A stretch of DNA of 14,081 nucleotides from Scybalousia_A sp964626385 (GCA_964626385.1 CAZVEO010000067.1:1-14081); one strand, 5' to 3'. Positions 1 through 7,763 are shown, numbered from the stretch's first letter. Translations and numbers: made by a program. The notes: generated by a model from the letters alone, not told the origin.

Positions 1-1064
1 AACCTTCACCAGTCTTCATTGTTTCATTAGCATACAAAAAGGTATTATTCCAAGCGTTGTTCTGATAATCATAACCCGCTATTGCTATATCACAATGAGG
101 ATAGTCTTGACTTGTGGGGTCAGTGGAACTACCTGCCGTAAAGGTTGATGCAAAACTTGCAGGAGTATTACTATTATAAAGACTCGCATTATTTCCCAAC
201 CCCGCAACAAAATTCCACTTGCCAGTATAAAGCCCAACCTTCTCAGAATTAAAAGTACCAACCTTAACAGTTGCATTAGGCATTAGATTTTTTTTATTTG
301 CAAAAAAAATAGTATCCCACCACCTAGTACCTGTTGTCAAATAACTTTCATTCGGAATATAGATATTAACAACATTGCTATCATATATAAAAACGTTTGC
401 GCTTGTCAATGTGGGTGGAATATCAGGTTTAAATATTATAGTAGTCAAATCATTACATTGACTAAAGGCATATGGTCCTATATATTTTACAGATTTAGGT
501 ATTGTTATACTTGTTAAACCAGTATCACCAAAAGCCTGCAACTTTATACTATCTAAAGAGTTTGGAAGAATTATATCTGTCAAACCTATACACTCATCAA
601 AAGCGTTATCGCGTATAGATATTACAGTTTCCGGAATGATTACACTTGTCAAAGCAGAACATTTATGAAACGCATAGCGGTTTATACTTGTTATAGAATT
701 TGGGATTGAAACACTTGTTATTAATGTACATGTATTAAAGCCGGATGTCCTTATATCAGTTACATTATACTCTACTCCATTGTAAGAAACAACTTCAGGT
801 ATTATAATTGCACCGCTGATATTTTTATCTTTAGCCTCTACTGATACGTATTTATTTGTAGCATCGGAAACACGAAATTTAAAAATTCCATCAACAATAG
901 AATCTCCTACGTTTAGGGATATTTGTGCGTGGGAAATAAAAGGCATTGCACAAAGAAAGAATAAAAGAAAAAGTGTTTTTTTAAAGATTAAGTATTTGAT
1001 TGTTAACGTTTTACCCCCCCCACAAATATCTAAAAATAGATAGTGTTGATTTTTGTTGTGTCAT
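1..1064 (-). CDS. BspA-like leucine-rich-repeat surface protein, 3' partial, start out of frame at a G8 tract
   Basis: The 3' end lies outside the window. From the in-frame ATG at 946 it reads 315 residues without a stop. At least four LRR_5 (BspA/TpLRR) repeats fall at about residues 70-200, of the type LTSVxIPxSVxSIxxxAFxxC. From about residue 220 a non-LRR segment begins, with GKWNFVAGL and GYDYQNNAWN; it resembles beta-rich modules of type IX secretion cargo (inference). ATG 946 lies inside the signal peptide: the upstream codons read KKTLFLLFFLCA and continue through MPFISHA with likely cleavage before Q, so the true start must be further upstream. The only nearby upstream ATG (1064) follows an A-rich leader 45 bp below a -7 promoter element. 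It reads MTQQKSTLSIFRYLWGG and then stops at TAA 1013-1011, directly after the G8 tract. With seven Gs it would join the signal peptide in frame. Likely exported to the cell surface as an adhesin or antigen. The family call is secure; the expression state is uncertain. Confidence 0.82.
1014..1021 (-). repeat. Homopolymeric G8 tract (C8 on plus strand) near the 5' end of the LRR gene
   Basis: This is the only long G/C homopolymer in an AT-rich window. It sits 14 codons after ATG 1064 and before the signal peptide of the LRR protein. With eight Gs the upstream frame ends at TAA 1013-1011; with seven or ten it continues into the signal peptide. Such tracts are classical slipped-strand mispairing sites in other bacteria. 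Whether the length varies here cannot be seen from one sequence. Confidence 0.6.
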
Positions 1065-1108
1065 AGTATTTTTTGTTTATTAATGTTATTTATTATGTTT
1101 TGAGAATG

Positions 1109-1116
1109 CAAAGGTA
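1109..1116 (-). promoter_or_regulatory. -7 promoter element (TACCTTTG) for the LRR gene
   Basis: The minus strand reads TACCTTTG, matching the Bacteroidota -7 consensus TAnnTTTG, and with flanks TACCTTTGCA. It lies 45 bp upstream of ATG 1064, giving a leader of roughly 35-40 nt. No clear -33 TTG was found at the usual spacing. It is an exact mirror of the element at 1164-1171 that serves the divergent gene. Confidence 0.6.
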
Positions 1117-1163
1117 CAACTTTTTTAATTTATTTTAAATTATTTTATTTTTATTCTTTGTTA

Positions 1164-1171
1164 TACCTTTG
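1164..1171 (+). promoter_or_regulatory. -7 promoter element (TACCTTTG) for the outer-membrane protein gene
   Basis: TACCTTTG fits the Bacteroidota -7 consensus TAnnTTTG and ends 25 bp before ATG 1197. The -33 region is a T/A-rich stretch without a clear TTG. The ten-base form TACCTTTGCA is an exact inverted copy of TGCAAAGGTA at 1107-1116, so the gap holds two back-to-back promoters about 47 bp apart. Confidence 0.6.
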
Positions 1172-1196
1172 CAATAGAATTAGTTTATAATATAAG

Positions 1197-3677
1197 ATGA
1201 AACACAATATATTAATAACTTTATTATTGTTTTTTTGCTTAACAAGTTTGGCTCAAAGGGCTACCATAAAGGGAAAGGTTATAGATAAAGAAAGACAAGA
1301 GCCTCTTATGTTTGCCAACTGTATTTTGAGATACAAAACCGATACAATAGGTATATTTAAAGGAGTAGCCTCAGATACAGCAGGAAATTTTGAATTTAAA
1401 AATATAAGAAAACGTGATTTGATTTTGGAAGTACAGTATATTGGTTTTAAAACTTATAGGAAAGAAATACCTGCCTCTATGTTTGATAATGGTAAAAAAA
1501 TAGAGTTAGGAGAATTGTATTTGGAAATCGATGGAGAATTGGCAACCATAACTGTAACAGCACAACGCAAACGTATAGAAATAGATGACGATAAAATGAC
1601 CGTTAACATAGACGAAGGAATGGCAAATATGGTCAGTAATGCTTTTGATTTGTTAAGATTGGTGCCGGGTGTAGTAATAGACAACGATGAAAACATAAAA
1701 CTCAATGGTAAGAGCGGAGTGGCTTTTCAGTACAATGGAAGAGATTTAAAACTTGGTTGGGATGCCATAAAAGATATGCTTAAATCAATGACTCCAGAGA
1801 TGATAGATGGATATGAAATTCTAAAAAATCCGGGAGTAAAGTATGATGCAGATGGTACAGCAGGAATAATAAATATTAAACTAAAAAAGAACCAAAACTA
1901 TGGAATAAACGGTTCTATCGGAATACACAGCAGTAGGCAAGACAATGTTAATTATGGTTTTTCGCCTTCGGCAAGATTAAATTATGTAGATGATAAGTGG
2001 ATAATTTCTGGTGGTTATTCTTTTAACGAACATTGGCATGGCAATCCTGCAAAGGCAGATTCTTCACTTAGATATCTTTGGGCTAATGAGGATACCACTC
2101 TTTTTAGAAGTATAAGCGAAAAGTATGGGAGCAAAAACATAGGAAATAGTTTTAATTTTTCTGCTTCTTATTCTTTAGACACCACCTCCACACTTGCATT
2201 TTATTCGAATTATGGCAAACACAAAAGCCCTCAAGCCTCACGTAACTCTCCTATGCTTATGTCTCACAACCCAAATTATTATATTGCCGACTCTTCTTAT
2301 AATAGTAAAAACATAGGAGGTTCTAATTCTAATTGGTTGTCTGTGGGTATTTCTTATGTAAAAAAATTGGATAGTTCTGACAGCAAAATTTCCTCCGATT
2401 TGGACTTTTCAATGAATTCCTCCAACAATGACAACAACAATCAAGTGGATTATTATTTATATAGTTTTGACTCTCTTTATCGTTCGCAAGGATACAAGCG
2501 AGAAACACTAAACGATAGCAAAGATTTGTCTTGGAGAATAGATTATTTTAAACCTATTAATAAGCAAATGCGATTTGAAGCCGGAGCTAAAACAAAGTTT
2601 TCATTTATTAATAGGGATTATAATTCAAAGGTGCTGTCCAATGGAATATATATCAACAATGAGATGGAAAGCAATAATTTTAAATACTTTGAAAATATTA
2701 ACTCGTTGTATGCAAGTTTTACAAGTAAATTTTTTGAAAACAAACTTTCTCTTCGTTTGGGTTTAAGATTGGAACAAACCAATACAAGTGGCAAACAACA
2801 GTCCTTGGACACCACTATAAAACAAAATTATTTCAATGTTTTTCCCAATATCAGATTGTCTTACAAATTCAAAGAAGATAATGAACTTTATTTTGATTAC
2901 TCTTATAGAATATGGCGACCTTGGTCAGAGAGTTTAAATCCTTTTATTTCTCGTAGTAGCGATTATTCTTTTTCTACAGGAAACCCAAGCCTTAATCCTG
3001 AGGGCTCTCACCACTTCTCTCTTTCGCATTCTTTTAAATATATGCTCTTTAGTTCTATTTCTTATTATTACTCAAAGGACGAAATTAATCATATAACCAC
3101 TCCTATAGATGATTCTTATAATTTTGAACACAATGATTTAGCCGTGATAAGTTATCCTATAAATGCAGGACATTCAGAGAATGTTTCTTTTAATTTGAAT
3201 TTTAATAAGGATATTATACAAAATTGTTATTTCAGTGTAAATTATGGAATTTCATATTCTCATGTTGAAGCCTCTTTGCCTATGGAAGAAGTTGATAGAG
3301 AGAATTGGTCGCACAATCTTTCTGCAAATGTTTTTTATAATTTGTTGAAAAAATGGCGAATATCTGCATACTGGTTTTATGTTTCTTCCTCTTTAAATAC
3401 TATTAGTAAATCTAATGGTTTCCAATGGTTTGGCGCAAATATAGGAAGAAGTTTTTTGAATGATAAACTAAATTTTAACTTGGGGTGTAATTGGTCTTTG
3501 TTTCACAAATCTTATAACGAAAGCAAATACGCAAATATGCTGTCAAAAAGTTGGTCAAGAGCGACTCCTCCAAATTTTAATATAGGTGTGTCTTGGAAGT
3601 TTGGCAAATTCTATCAAAATAAGCAGATACAAAAACAACAGTTAGAGAATTTTGACGACCGTAAAGGCAGTCAATAA
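1197..3677 (+). CDS. Outer-membrane beta-barrel protein, TonB-dependent-receptor-like (CarboxypepD_reg-like, plug, barrel)
   Basis: The 826-residue product begins with a signal peptide, MKHNILITLLLFFCLTSLA, cut before Q20. Residues about 21-110 form a CarboxypepD_reg-like domain (IKGKVIDKERQEPLMFAN, then DTAGNFEF and YIGFKTYRK). Residues about 125-230 are plug-like (LRLVPGVVIDND at 153-164, YEILKNPGVKYDADGTAGIINI at 206-227). The rest is rich in alternating aromatic and polar strands with Asn/Ser-rich loops, as in the OMP_b-brl_3 family. The last strand ends near SWKFGKF, followed by about 20 polar residues (KQIQKQQLENFDD). No SusD partner or anti-sigma gene lies next to it, so it is not a typical polysaccharide utilisation locus pair. 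The substrate is unknown. ATG 1197 is chosen because it gives an intact signal peptide and sits just below a -7 element. It is divergent from the LRR gene and convergent with lpxB, with a 25-bp gap. Confidence 0.9.
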   Translation: MKHNILITLLLFFCLTSLAQRATIKGKVIDKERQEPLMFANCILRYKTDTIGIFKGVASDTAGNFEFKNIRKRDLILEVQYIGFKTYRKEIPASMFDNGKKIELGELYLEIDGELATITVTAQRKRIEIDDDKMTVNIDEGMANMVSNAFDLLRLVPGVVIDNDENIKLNGKSGVAFQYNGRDLKLGWDAIKDMLKSMTPEMIDGYEILKNPGVKYDADGTAGIINIKLKKNQNYGINGSIGIHSSRQDNVNYGFSPSARLNYVDDKWIISGGYSFNEHWHGNPAKADSSLRYLWANEDTTLFRSISEKYGSKNIGNSFNFSASYSLDTTSTLAFYSNYGKHKSPQASRNSPMLMSHNPNYYIADSSYNSKNIGGSNSNWLSVGISYVKKLDSSDSKISSDLDFSMNSSNNDNNNQVDYYLYSFDSLYRSQGYKRETLNDSKDLSWRIDYFKPINKQMRFEAGAKTKFSFINRDYNSKVLSNGIYINNEMESNNFKYFENINSLYASFTSKFFENKLSLRLGLRLEQTNTSGKQQSLDTTIKQNYFNVFPNIRLSYKFKEDNELYFDYSYRIWRPWSESLNPFISRSSDYSFSTGNPSLNPEGSHHFSLSHSFKYMLFSSISYYYSKDEINHITTPIDDSYNFEHNDLAVISYPINAGHSENVSFNLNFNKDIIQNCYFSVNYGISYSHVEASLPMEEVDRENWSHNLSANVFYNLLKKWRISAYWFYVSSSLNTISKSNGFQWFGANIGRSFLNDKLNFNLGCNWSLFHKSYNESKYANMLSKSWSRATPPNFNIGVSWKFGKFYQNKQIQKQQLENFDDRKGSQ

Positions 3678-3688
3678 AGAAAAACCAC

Positions 3689-3704
3689 AAACAATGTTTT
3701 TTTT
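3689..3704 (+). terminator. Weak possible terminator after the outer-membrane protein gene
   Basis: In the 25-bp gap between the convergent ends, AAAC-AAT-GTTT can form a four-pair hairpin followed directly by five more Ts. The stem is short and nearly all A/T, so this is a tentative call. It rests on position, 12 bp after the stop, and on the T run. Confidence 0.25.
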
Positions 3705-4830
3705 AATAAAGTGTTGTGTGTTTGACTATATAGGTTGCTATTTTATCTGATGTACCCGAGGAACCTAAAAGGTCGTGCAAAGTTTGATAGTCTTGTTTTA
3801 TTTTATCAGTATAGGAGGTATCATAAAGCAATTTTTCAAATTCTTGCAAAAGATATTCTTCAGTACAATTTTTCTGCAAAAGTTCTTTGATAACCTCTTT
3901 TTTCATAATTATGTTTACCAAAGAAATATGTTTTATTTTAACTATATGGGTAGCAACAAAATAGGATAAAAGATTAGCTTTATAGCATACCATTTGAGGC
4001 ACATTAAAAAGAGCTGTTTCTAAAGTTGCCGTACCTGAGCATACTATTGCAAAAGAAGAAACATTAAGTAAGTTGTAGGTTTCTTTGAAAACAATTTTAA
4101 TATCTCTTCCTTGCAAAATATCTCTATAAAAAGATTCTTTAAAAGTATTTACTCCCGCTATGACAAAATTAAATCTGTCTTTGTATTTGTCAAAAACTTT
4201 GATTTGCTCGGGTAACATTTTTTTTATTTCTTGTACTCTACTACCCGGAAGAATAGCAACCACAGGCTTATTATTTAAAGAATACTTTTCTATAAATATA
4301 TTTTTGTTTTCTTGTTTTTGTTTAAACTCAGTAATTTCATCCAATAGGGGATTGCCATAGTACTCTACCTCTATATTGTGTTGTTTGTAAAAATCTTTTT
4401 CAAAAGGCAATATTACAAAAAGTTTGTCTATTACTTTACCAATAGTTTTTACTCTATTTTTTTTCCAAGCCCAAACCTGAGGGGAAACATAGTAAAAAAC
4501 TTTTATACCATGCTTATGCGCAAATTTGGCTATTCTAAGATTAAAACCGGGATAATCTGTAAGAATTATAGCATCAGGCTTATAGGAAAGTATGTCTTGC
4601 TTGCAAAAAGAAAGATTGCCGAGTACTGTTTTCAAATGCATAGCAACCTCAACAAAACCCATATAAGCCAAATCTTTGATATGACGCACAAGAGTTGTAC
4701 CCTCCGCTTGCATATCATCTCCGCCAAAACCTCTAAACTCAGCCTCAGTATCTTGCTTTTTTATATTTCTAATAACCAATGCCGTATGCTTATCACCCGA
4801 CACCTCTCCTGCTATAACGTAATACTTCAT
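3703..4830 (-). CDS. lpxB: Lipid-A-disaccharide synthase LpxB
   Basis: LpxB is the GT19 glycosyltransferase that joins UDP-2,3-diacylglucosamine to lipid X (2,3-diacylglucosamine 1-phosphate), making the beta-1,6 lipid A disaccharide at the inner face of the cytoplasmic membrane. The 375 residues match the usual length of about 380. Family motifs appear in order: AGEVSGD (7-13), FGGDDMQAEG (35-44), LTDYPGFN (90-97), YVSPQVWAWK (114-123), ILPGSRVQEI (193-202), CSGTATLETAL (264-274) and KEVIKELLQ (311-319). No frame breaks are seen. It begins 76 bp after the stop of the upstream secreted-protein gene. No TAnnTTTG element was seen in that gap, so it may be the distal gene of the 7649-4907 operon or have a non-canonical promoter. 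Its convergent neighbour is the outer-membrane protein gene. Being an essential lipopolysaccharide gene, it is probably unrelated in function to the accessory genes upstream. Confidence 0.96.
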   Translation of the reverse strand: MKYYVIAGEVSGDKHTALVIRNIKKQDTEAEFRGFGGDDMQAEGTTLVRHIKDLAYMGFVEVAMHLKTVLGNLSFCKQDILSYKPDAIILTDYPGFNLRIAKFAHKHGIKVFYYVSPQVWAWKKNRVKTIGKVIDKLFVILPFEKDFYKQHNIEVEYYGNPLLDEITEFKQKQENKNIFIEKYSLNNKPVVAILPGSRVQEIKKMLPEQIKVFDKYKDRFNFVIAGVNTFKESFYRDILQGRDIKIVFKETYNLLNVSSFAIVCSGTATLETALFNVPQMVCYKANLLSYFVATHIVKIKHISLVNIIMKKEVIKELLQKNCTEEYLLQEFEKLLYDTSYTDKIKQDYQTLHDLLGSSGTSDKIATYIVKHTTLY

Positions 4831-4906
4831 AGTAACATCAAACTTTACTTTTTATGTTTTAACGTATTAGCGTTATTGTTATTTTATAAGAAAGTAAAAA
4901 TTAAAT

Positions 4907-5431
4907 CTATATATCCAAAATATTCAAAGTTATTTTAATATTTCCTTTATCCACAGAGGAAAAAACATAATTCGCATTAAAAACTAAAATTTTTCTTTTT
5001 CCGTCTTTGGTTGCCACTGATATTTTCTTTGTTTTACTAAAAGACAAATTTTCCTCACTAACAGCATCATCGGAAAAAGCAACCAATTCATTAAGAATGT
5101 CATTGAATACATCTTTATCTATAACAATGCTAATTTTAGACAAAATAAGCGAAATAAATTGTCCATCTATAAAGGCTTCACACCTTGTTACACCCTTACC
5201 AATACATCTTACATAACAAACTCTACCTCCGCTTCTATTTACTCCCCAATATTGGTCTACTATATCAAAGCCATAGTACTTGTTTATTGTTTCCAACCCA
5301 AGAAAACCTCCCTTTACTATTACTAACTCACCACCTTCTTTTGATACATCTAATTCAAATGGAGGTATATCTGCATATAAACAAGTTGTTATTGATATAA
5401 AAACTGAAAGCAAACAAATCAACTTTTTCAT
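4907..5431 (-). CDS. Secreted protein of unknown function, paralogue of the gene at 7128-7649
   Basis: I do not recognise the family. The 174-residue product starts with a signal peptide, MKKLICLLSVFISITTCLYA, cut before D21. A region with GGELVIVKGGFLGL (33-46) and two cysteines, C76 and C84 (C-x7-C), matches the upstream paralogue, where GGKLVTVHRGFLGL is followed by cysteines at the same residue numbers. After the cysteines both have a DG turn, an acidic stretch (here about 105-125) and a C-terminal basic beta segment (ATKDGKRKILVFNANY here). The mature protein is probably a small beta-rich, disulfide-bonded periplasmic or surface protein (inference). It starts 6 bp after the stop of the CxxC protein gene and so is the fourth cistron of the cluster. 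No lipobox is seen. Confidence 0.8.
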   Translation of the reverse strand: MKKLICLLSVFISITTCLYADIPPFELDVSKEGGELVIVKGGFLGLETINKYYGFDIVDQYWGVNRSGGRVCYVRCIGKGVTRCEAFIDGQFISLILSKISIVIDKDVFNDILNELVAFSDDAVSEENLSFSKTKKISVATKDGKRKILVFNANYVFSSVDKGNIKITLNILDI

Positions 5432-5437
5432 AAATAT

Positions 5438-5908
5438 TTAATAATTATTTGATGAATAATACATGATAAAATCTTTATAAGTAAAAAATCTTTTATTATC
5501 TCCTTTCCAAACACACACTATGGGAAATAGCCTATCATCTAATTCTTTATTAAAAAGTATACACCTCCCTTCTTGTTTTATAGTAAACAACCTCTGTTTT
5601 ATAGCAGGGAAATAATACTTTGAATTATTATAAAATACTTTTCTCATTGAGATATTATTTAAAGAAGAGTTGTCCATAAAAGTCAATGTACTAATATTGA
5701 TATCTTTATTGGCGTAGGCATCAGAGTAATAGAAAAATTTTTCTAAAGTAATATAGCAGTCATGACAACTATTAGTAGAAAAACATACAATTATATTTGT
5801 TTTTGTTGTATCTAATACTACAGAGTCTTTTTTTAAGTCAAAATATATATTTTGACTTATAGAAATAAAAGATACTACGATAAATAAAATATTAATTAGG
5901 AATTTCAT
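5438..5908 (-). CDS. Secreted thioredoxin-fold-like protein with a CHDC motif
   Basis: The 156-residue product has an N-terminal export signal, MKFLINILFIVVSFISISQ. The segment TNIIVCFSTNSCHDCYITLE (37-56) looks like the first thioredoxin beta strand followed by a CxxC active site (C48-H-D-C51) and helix. RLFPIVCVW (126-134) fits the cis-proline strand, with P129, that faces the active site. The protein is shorter and more divergent than TlpA or ResA, so the fold is an inference. It may shuttle disulfides in the periplasm; the C-x7-C pairs of the two flanking paralogues are possible substrates. Its ATG overlaps the TGA of the upstream gene by 4 bp (ATGA), indicating translational coupling. 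Confidence 0.75.
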   Translation of the reverse strand: MKFLINILFIVVSFISISQNIYFDLKKDSVVLDTTKTNIIVCFSTNSCHDCYITLEKFFYYSDAYANKDINISTLTFMDNSSLNNISMRKVFYNNSKYYFPAIKQRLFTIKQEGRCILFNKELDDRLFPIVCVWKGDNKRFFTYKDFIMYYSSNNY

Positions 5909-7131
5909 TGCAGTTTACTTTTAAAAACATCTAACAATAATACATTATCATTTTCTAATAAATATTCTTCCATATAAGTCTTTATTTCTTCATTTGTCAT
6001 AGTCTTGACTTGTTCCAATTGTAATGGAAGACCAAAACCAAAAGAAAAGATTTTTTTATCCTTAAACAGCAAAAATGGTGATGTGTGATTTATAATACTT
6101 CTCACTCCTTTTATATCTCCCCAATCTCCTATATAATCTTCAATATTGTCTTTTATTAGTTGCCATTTTTCATTTTCTTTTTTCCAAACATCTAATGTGC
6201 CATAGAATTGTTGGGGTTTATTATAAAAAACATATAAGAAGTTACCTTCAGCATAAATCCTAAATATTCTATTATAGTCTTGCCAATATTCTGACAGTTT
6301 ATAGATTCTTTCAATAGGTTGCCTATACTTAGACAAAACATTTTTCATTACCTTTTTAGGAAATGTTTTCCACTCACCATGTCCTTTAATAGTATTAATC
6401 TGCCTCAAATTAAAATCATACTCATAGATTTTGTAATTTCCTAATTCTGTAAATAATATTGAATTATCCGTTATAGCAACCTGCAAGTTCTTACTGATAT
6501 AAGACAAACCTGCATAAGGTAAAGATTTGTTTATTTGTTTTTCTATACGTCCATTGGAAAGATTTAATATAGATAATTTTAAGAATTTTGATTCCAACTT
6601 TTGTTGTGCTAAATATCCCGAACATATCAATATCTTATTATCCGACAATGTCAAAATATCATTTATACTCCTTATTTCATCTTTACTATAAGTAAACTCA
6701 TTTTTTAGGGCTTTTTCTTTCAAATCAAATAATAGCAATTTCTCATTATAATGATTTCTGTTAATCCATGCTGACATATAAAGAATTACTGTATCTCCCA
6801 TAGAATGTATTCCTTTAAAATAGTATTCATCCTTAAATACACTCTTAGGATAAGATAATAGAGTACTCTTTATTTCCTTTGTTTTTATGTCATAATGATA
6901 AATTTCTATATCTCTACTTTTTATTTGACTATTGGACAAACTGACAATATCAAATCTACCCTTATTATCATAGCTTATGTAGGTATATTTTTCCCTTCCT
7001 GAAGCGGTGAATTCAGTAATATCATTAAAAACTATGGTTGTATCTGCTTCTAAATATTCCTTCGTTGTGTGTTGTGCAAGAAGTAAAGGAGTCAATATTG
7101 AAAAGAAAACTAAATATATTAAAAATTTCAT
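5905..7131 (-). CDS. Secreted 408-aa protein, possibly a six-bladed beta-propeller
   Basis: I do not recognise a named family. A signal peptide, MKFLIYLVFFSILTPLLLA, is cut before Q20. The body consists of repeated short strands and turns: YTYISYDNKGRFDIVSLS, GDTVILYMS, LSDNKILICSGYL, ITDNSILFTELGNYKIYEYD, GNFLYVFYN, and KDKKIFSFGFGLPLQ. That pattern resembles the secreted 6-bladed propeller proteins (TolB-like, NHL-like) common in Bacteroidales, but no diagnostic repeat was proven by eye. There is no lipobox cysteine. It overlaps both neighbours by 4 bp (ATGA at 7128-7131 and 5905-5908), so it is the second cistron of a tightly coupled unit. Propellers of this kind often act in ligand or protein binding, which would fit a role with the small secreted partners (inference). 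Confidence 0.78.
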   Translation of the reverse strand: MKFLIYLVFFSILTPLLLAQHTTKEYLEADTTIVFNDITEFTASGREKYTYISYDNKGRFDIVSLSNSQIKSRDIEIYHYDIKTKEIKSTLLSYPKSVFKDEYYFKGIHSMGDTVILYMSAWINRNHYNEKLLLFDLKEKALKNEFTYSKDEIRSINDILTLSDNKILICSGYLAQQKLESKFLKLSILNLSNGRIEKQINKSLPYAGLSYISKNLQVAITDNSILFTELGNYKIYEYDFNLRQINTIKGHGEWKTFPKKVMKNVLSKYRQPIERIYKLSEYWQDYNRIFRIYAEGNFLYVFYNKPQQFYGTLDVWKKENEKWQLIKDNIEDYIGDWGDIKGVRSIINHTSPFLLFKDKKIFSFGFGLPLQLEQVKTMTNEEIKTYMEEYLLENDNVLLLDVFKSKLQ

Positions 7132-7649
7132 ATTTTAAATTCTTTTACTGTCATATAACAAACACCACTTCCTTCTTTGTCTAAATTCCAAGTTAATTTG
7201 AATACTAAATTAACTCTTTTGCCTTCTATAGAAACTGCACTTGCTTTTCTTGTAGAAATTCCATTTATTTCTCCTATTGCAATAGCATCCTCCATAGAAA
7301 TAAGCATTCTATCAAATAACTCCTCAAACTCATCCATAAAGAATGTATTTTCTTTAATACCGAAAGTAACCTTTCTTCCATCTGGAAATACGACACGACA
7401 ACGTTGCATTCCTGGGCTTTCACAATTCACTCTCAGTACTCCATCCTTATTTGAGTACCTTACATTCTCATATCCAACATATTGTTCATGGAAAAGTCCT
7501 AAAAAACCTCTATGTACAGTTACTAACTTACCACCCGACCTGTTTACTTGAAATACAGGCCATTCGTCACCATCTTTATGTGCATAAGCAGAAATTCCTA
7601 TTGCCATAAGGCAAAATAATAACAAGATTTTTTTACTAATTGTTTTCAT
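7128..7649 (-). CDS. Secreted protein of unknown function, first gene of the secreted four-gene cluster
   Basis: The 173-residue product has a signal peptide, MKTISKKILLLFCLMAIGISAYA, cut before H24. It is a paralogue of the 174-residue protein at 4907-5431. Both share GGxLVxVxxGFLGL (here 39-52), cysteines C76 and C84 spaced C-x7-C, a following DG turn (F88-PDG), an acidic helix-like region (about 105-125) and a C-terminal beta segment ending in an FKI/LDI-like tail. Identity outside these motifs is low, so the duplication is old or the sequences evolve fast. A strong promoter lies 41 bp upstream. Its stop overlaps the next start by 4 bp. The family is not recognised and no enzymatic residues stand out. 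Confidence 0.8.
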   Translation of the reverse strand: MKTISKKILLLFCLMAIGISAYAHKDGDEWPVFQVNRSGGKLVTVHRGFLGLFHEQYVGYENVRYSNKDGVLRVNCESPGMQRCRVVFPDGRKVTFGIKENTFFMDEFEELFDRMLISMEDAIAIGEINGISTRKASAVSIEGKRVNLVFKLTWNLDKEGSGVCYMTVKEFKI

Positions 7650-7689
7650 TGTCTTTTAAGTTTTTTAGTTTATAATTAACTTGATTTTG

Positions 7690-7719
7690 CAAAGGTATAA
7701 TTTTTTTTCTATATCGCAA
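7690..7719 (-). promoter_or_regulatory. Promoter of the secreted four-gene cluster (TTG-N19-TACCTTTG)
   Basis: On the minus strand TTG (7719-7717) is followed after 19 bp by TACCTTTG (7697-7690), matching the Bacteroidota -33/-7 promoter layout. With flanks the -7 is TACCTTTGCA, the same ten bases as both promoters in the 1064-1197 gap. Transcription would begin near 7685, leaving a leader of about 35 nt before ATG 7649. This is the best-formed promoter in the window. Confidence 0.68.
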
Positions 7720-7729
7720 GACAAAAACA

Positions 7730-7763
7730 ACTGTTTCACAGTAAAATACTCATTTATGAGTAT
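7730..7763 (-). other. Two adjacent inverted repeats upstream of the cluster promoter (terminator-like or operator)
   Basis: The first dyad, 7746-7763, is ATACTCAT-TT-ATGAGTAT, eight perfect pairs around two bases. The second, 7730-7742, is ACTGT-TTC-ACAGT. On the minus strand the second is followed shortly by TGTTTTTG, so it could end transcripts of the small membrane protein gene (stop at 7870). Both also sit just above the -33 element at 7719, where a regulator could bind. The sequence does not decide between these roles. The rest of the 220-bp gap 7650-7869 shows no gene. Confidence 0.3.

Noticed and set aside
85..276. 63-aa minus-strand open frame
   Set aside because: It is an alternative frame inside the LRR protein coding region; the LRR frame has clear family motifs and this one has none.
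4860..4875. TAACG-TATTAG-CGTTA hairpin upstream of lpxB
   Set aside because: The stem has five pairs and no T run follows on the coding strand; too weak to call a terminator or attenuator.
4378..4938. 186-aa plus-strand open frame opposite lpxB
   Set aside because: It is antisense to the strongly supported lpxB, and its composition (runs of F, Y, K, I) is that of an AT-rich shadow frame.
7177..7551. 124-aa plus-strand open frame
   Set aside because: It is antisense to the secreted paralogue gene at 7128-7649, which has a signal peptide, a promoter and a recognisable paralogue.
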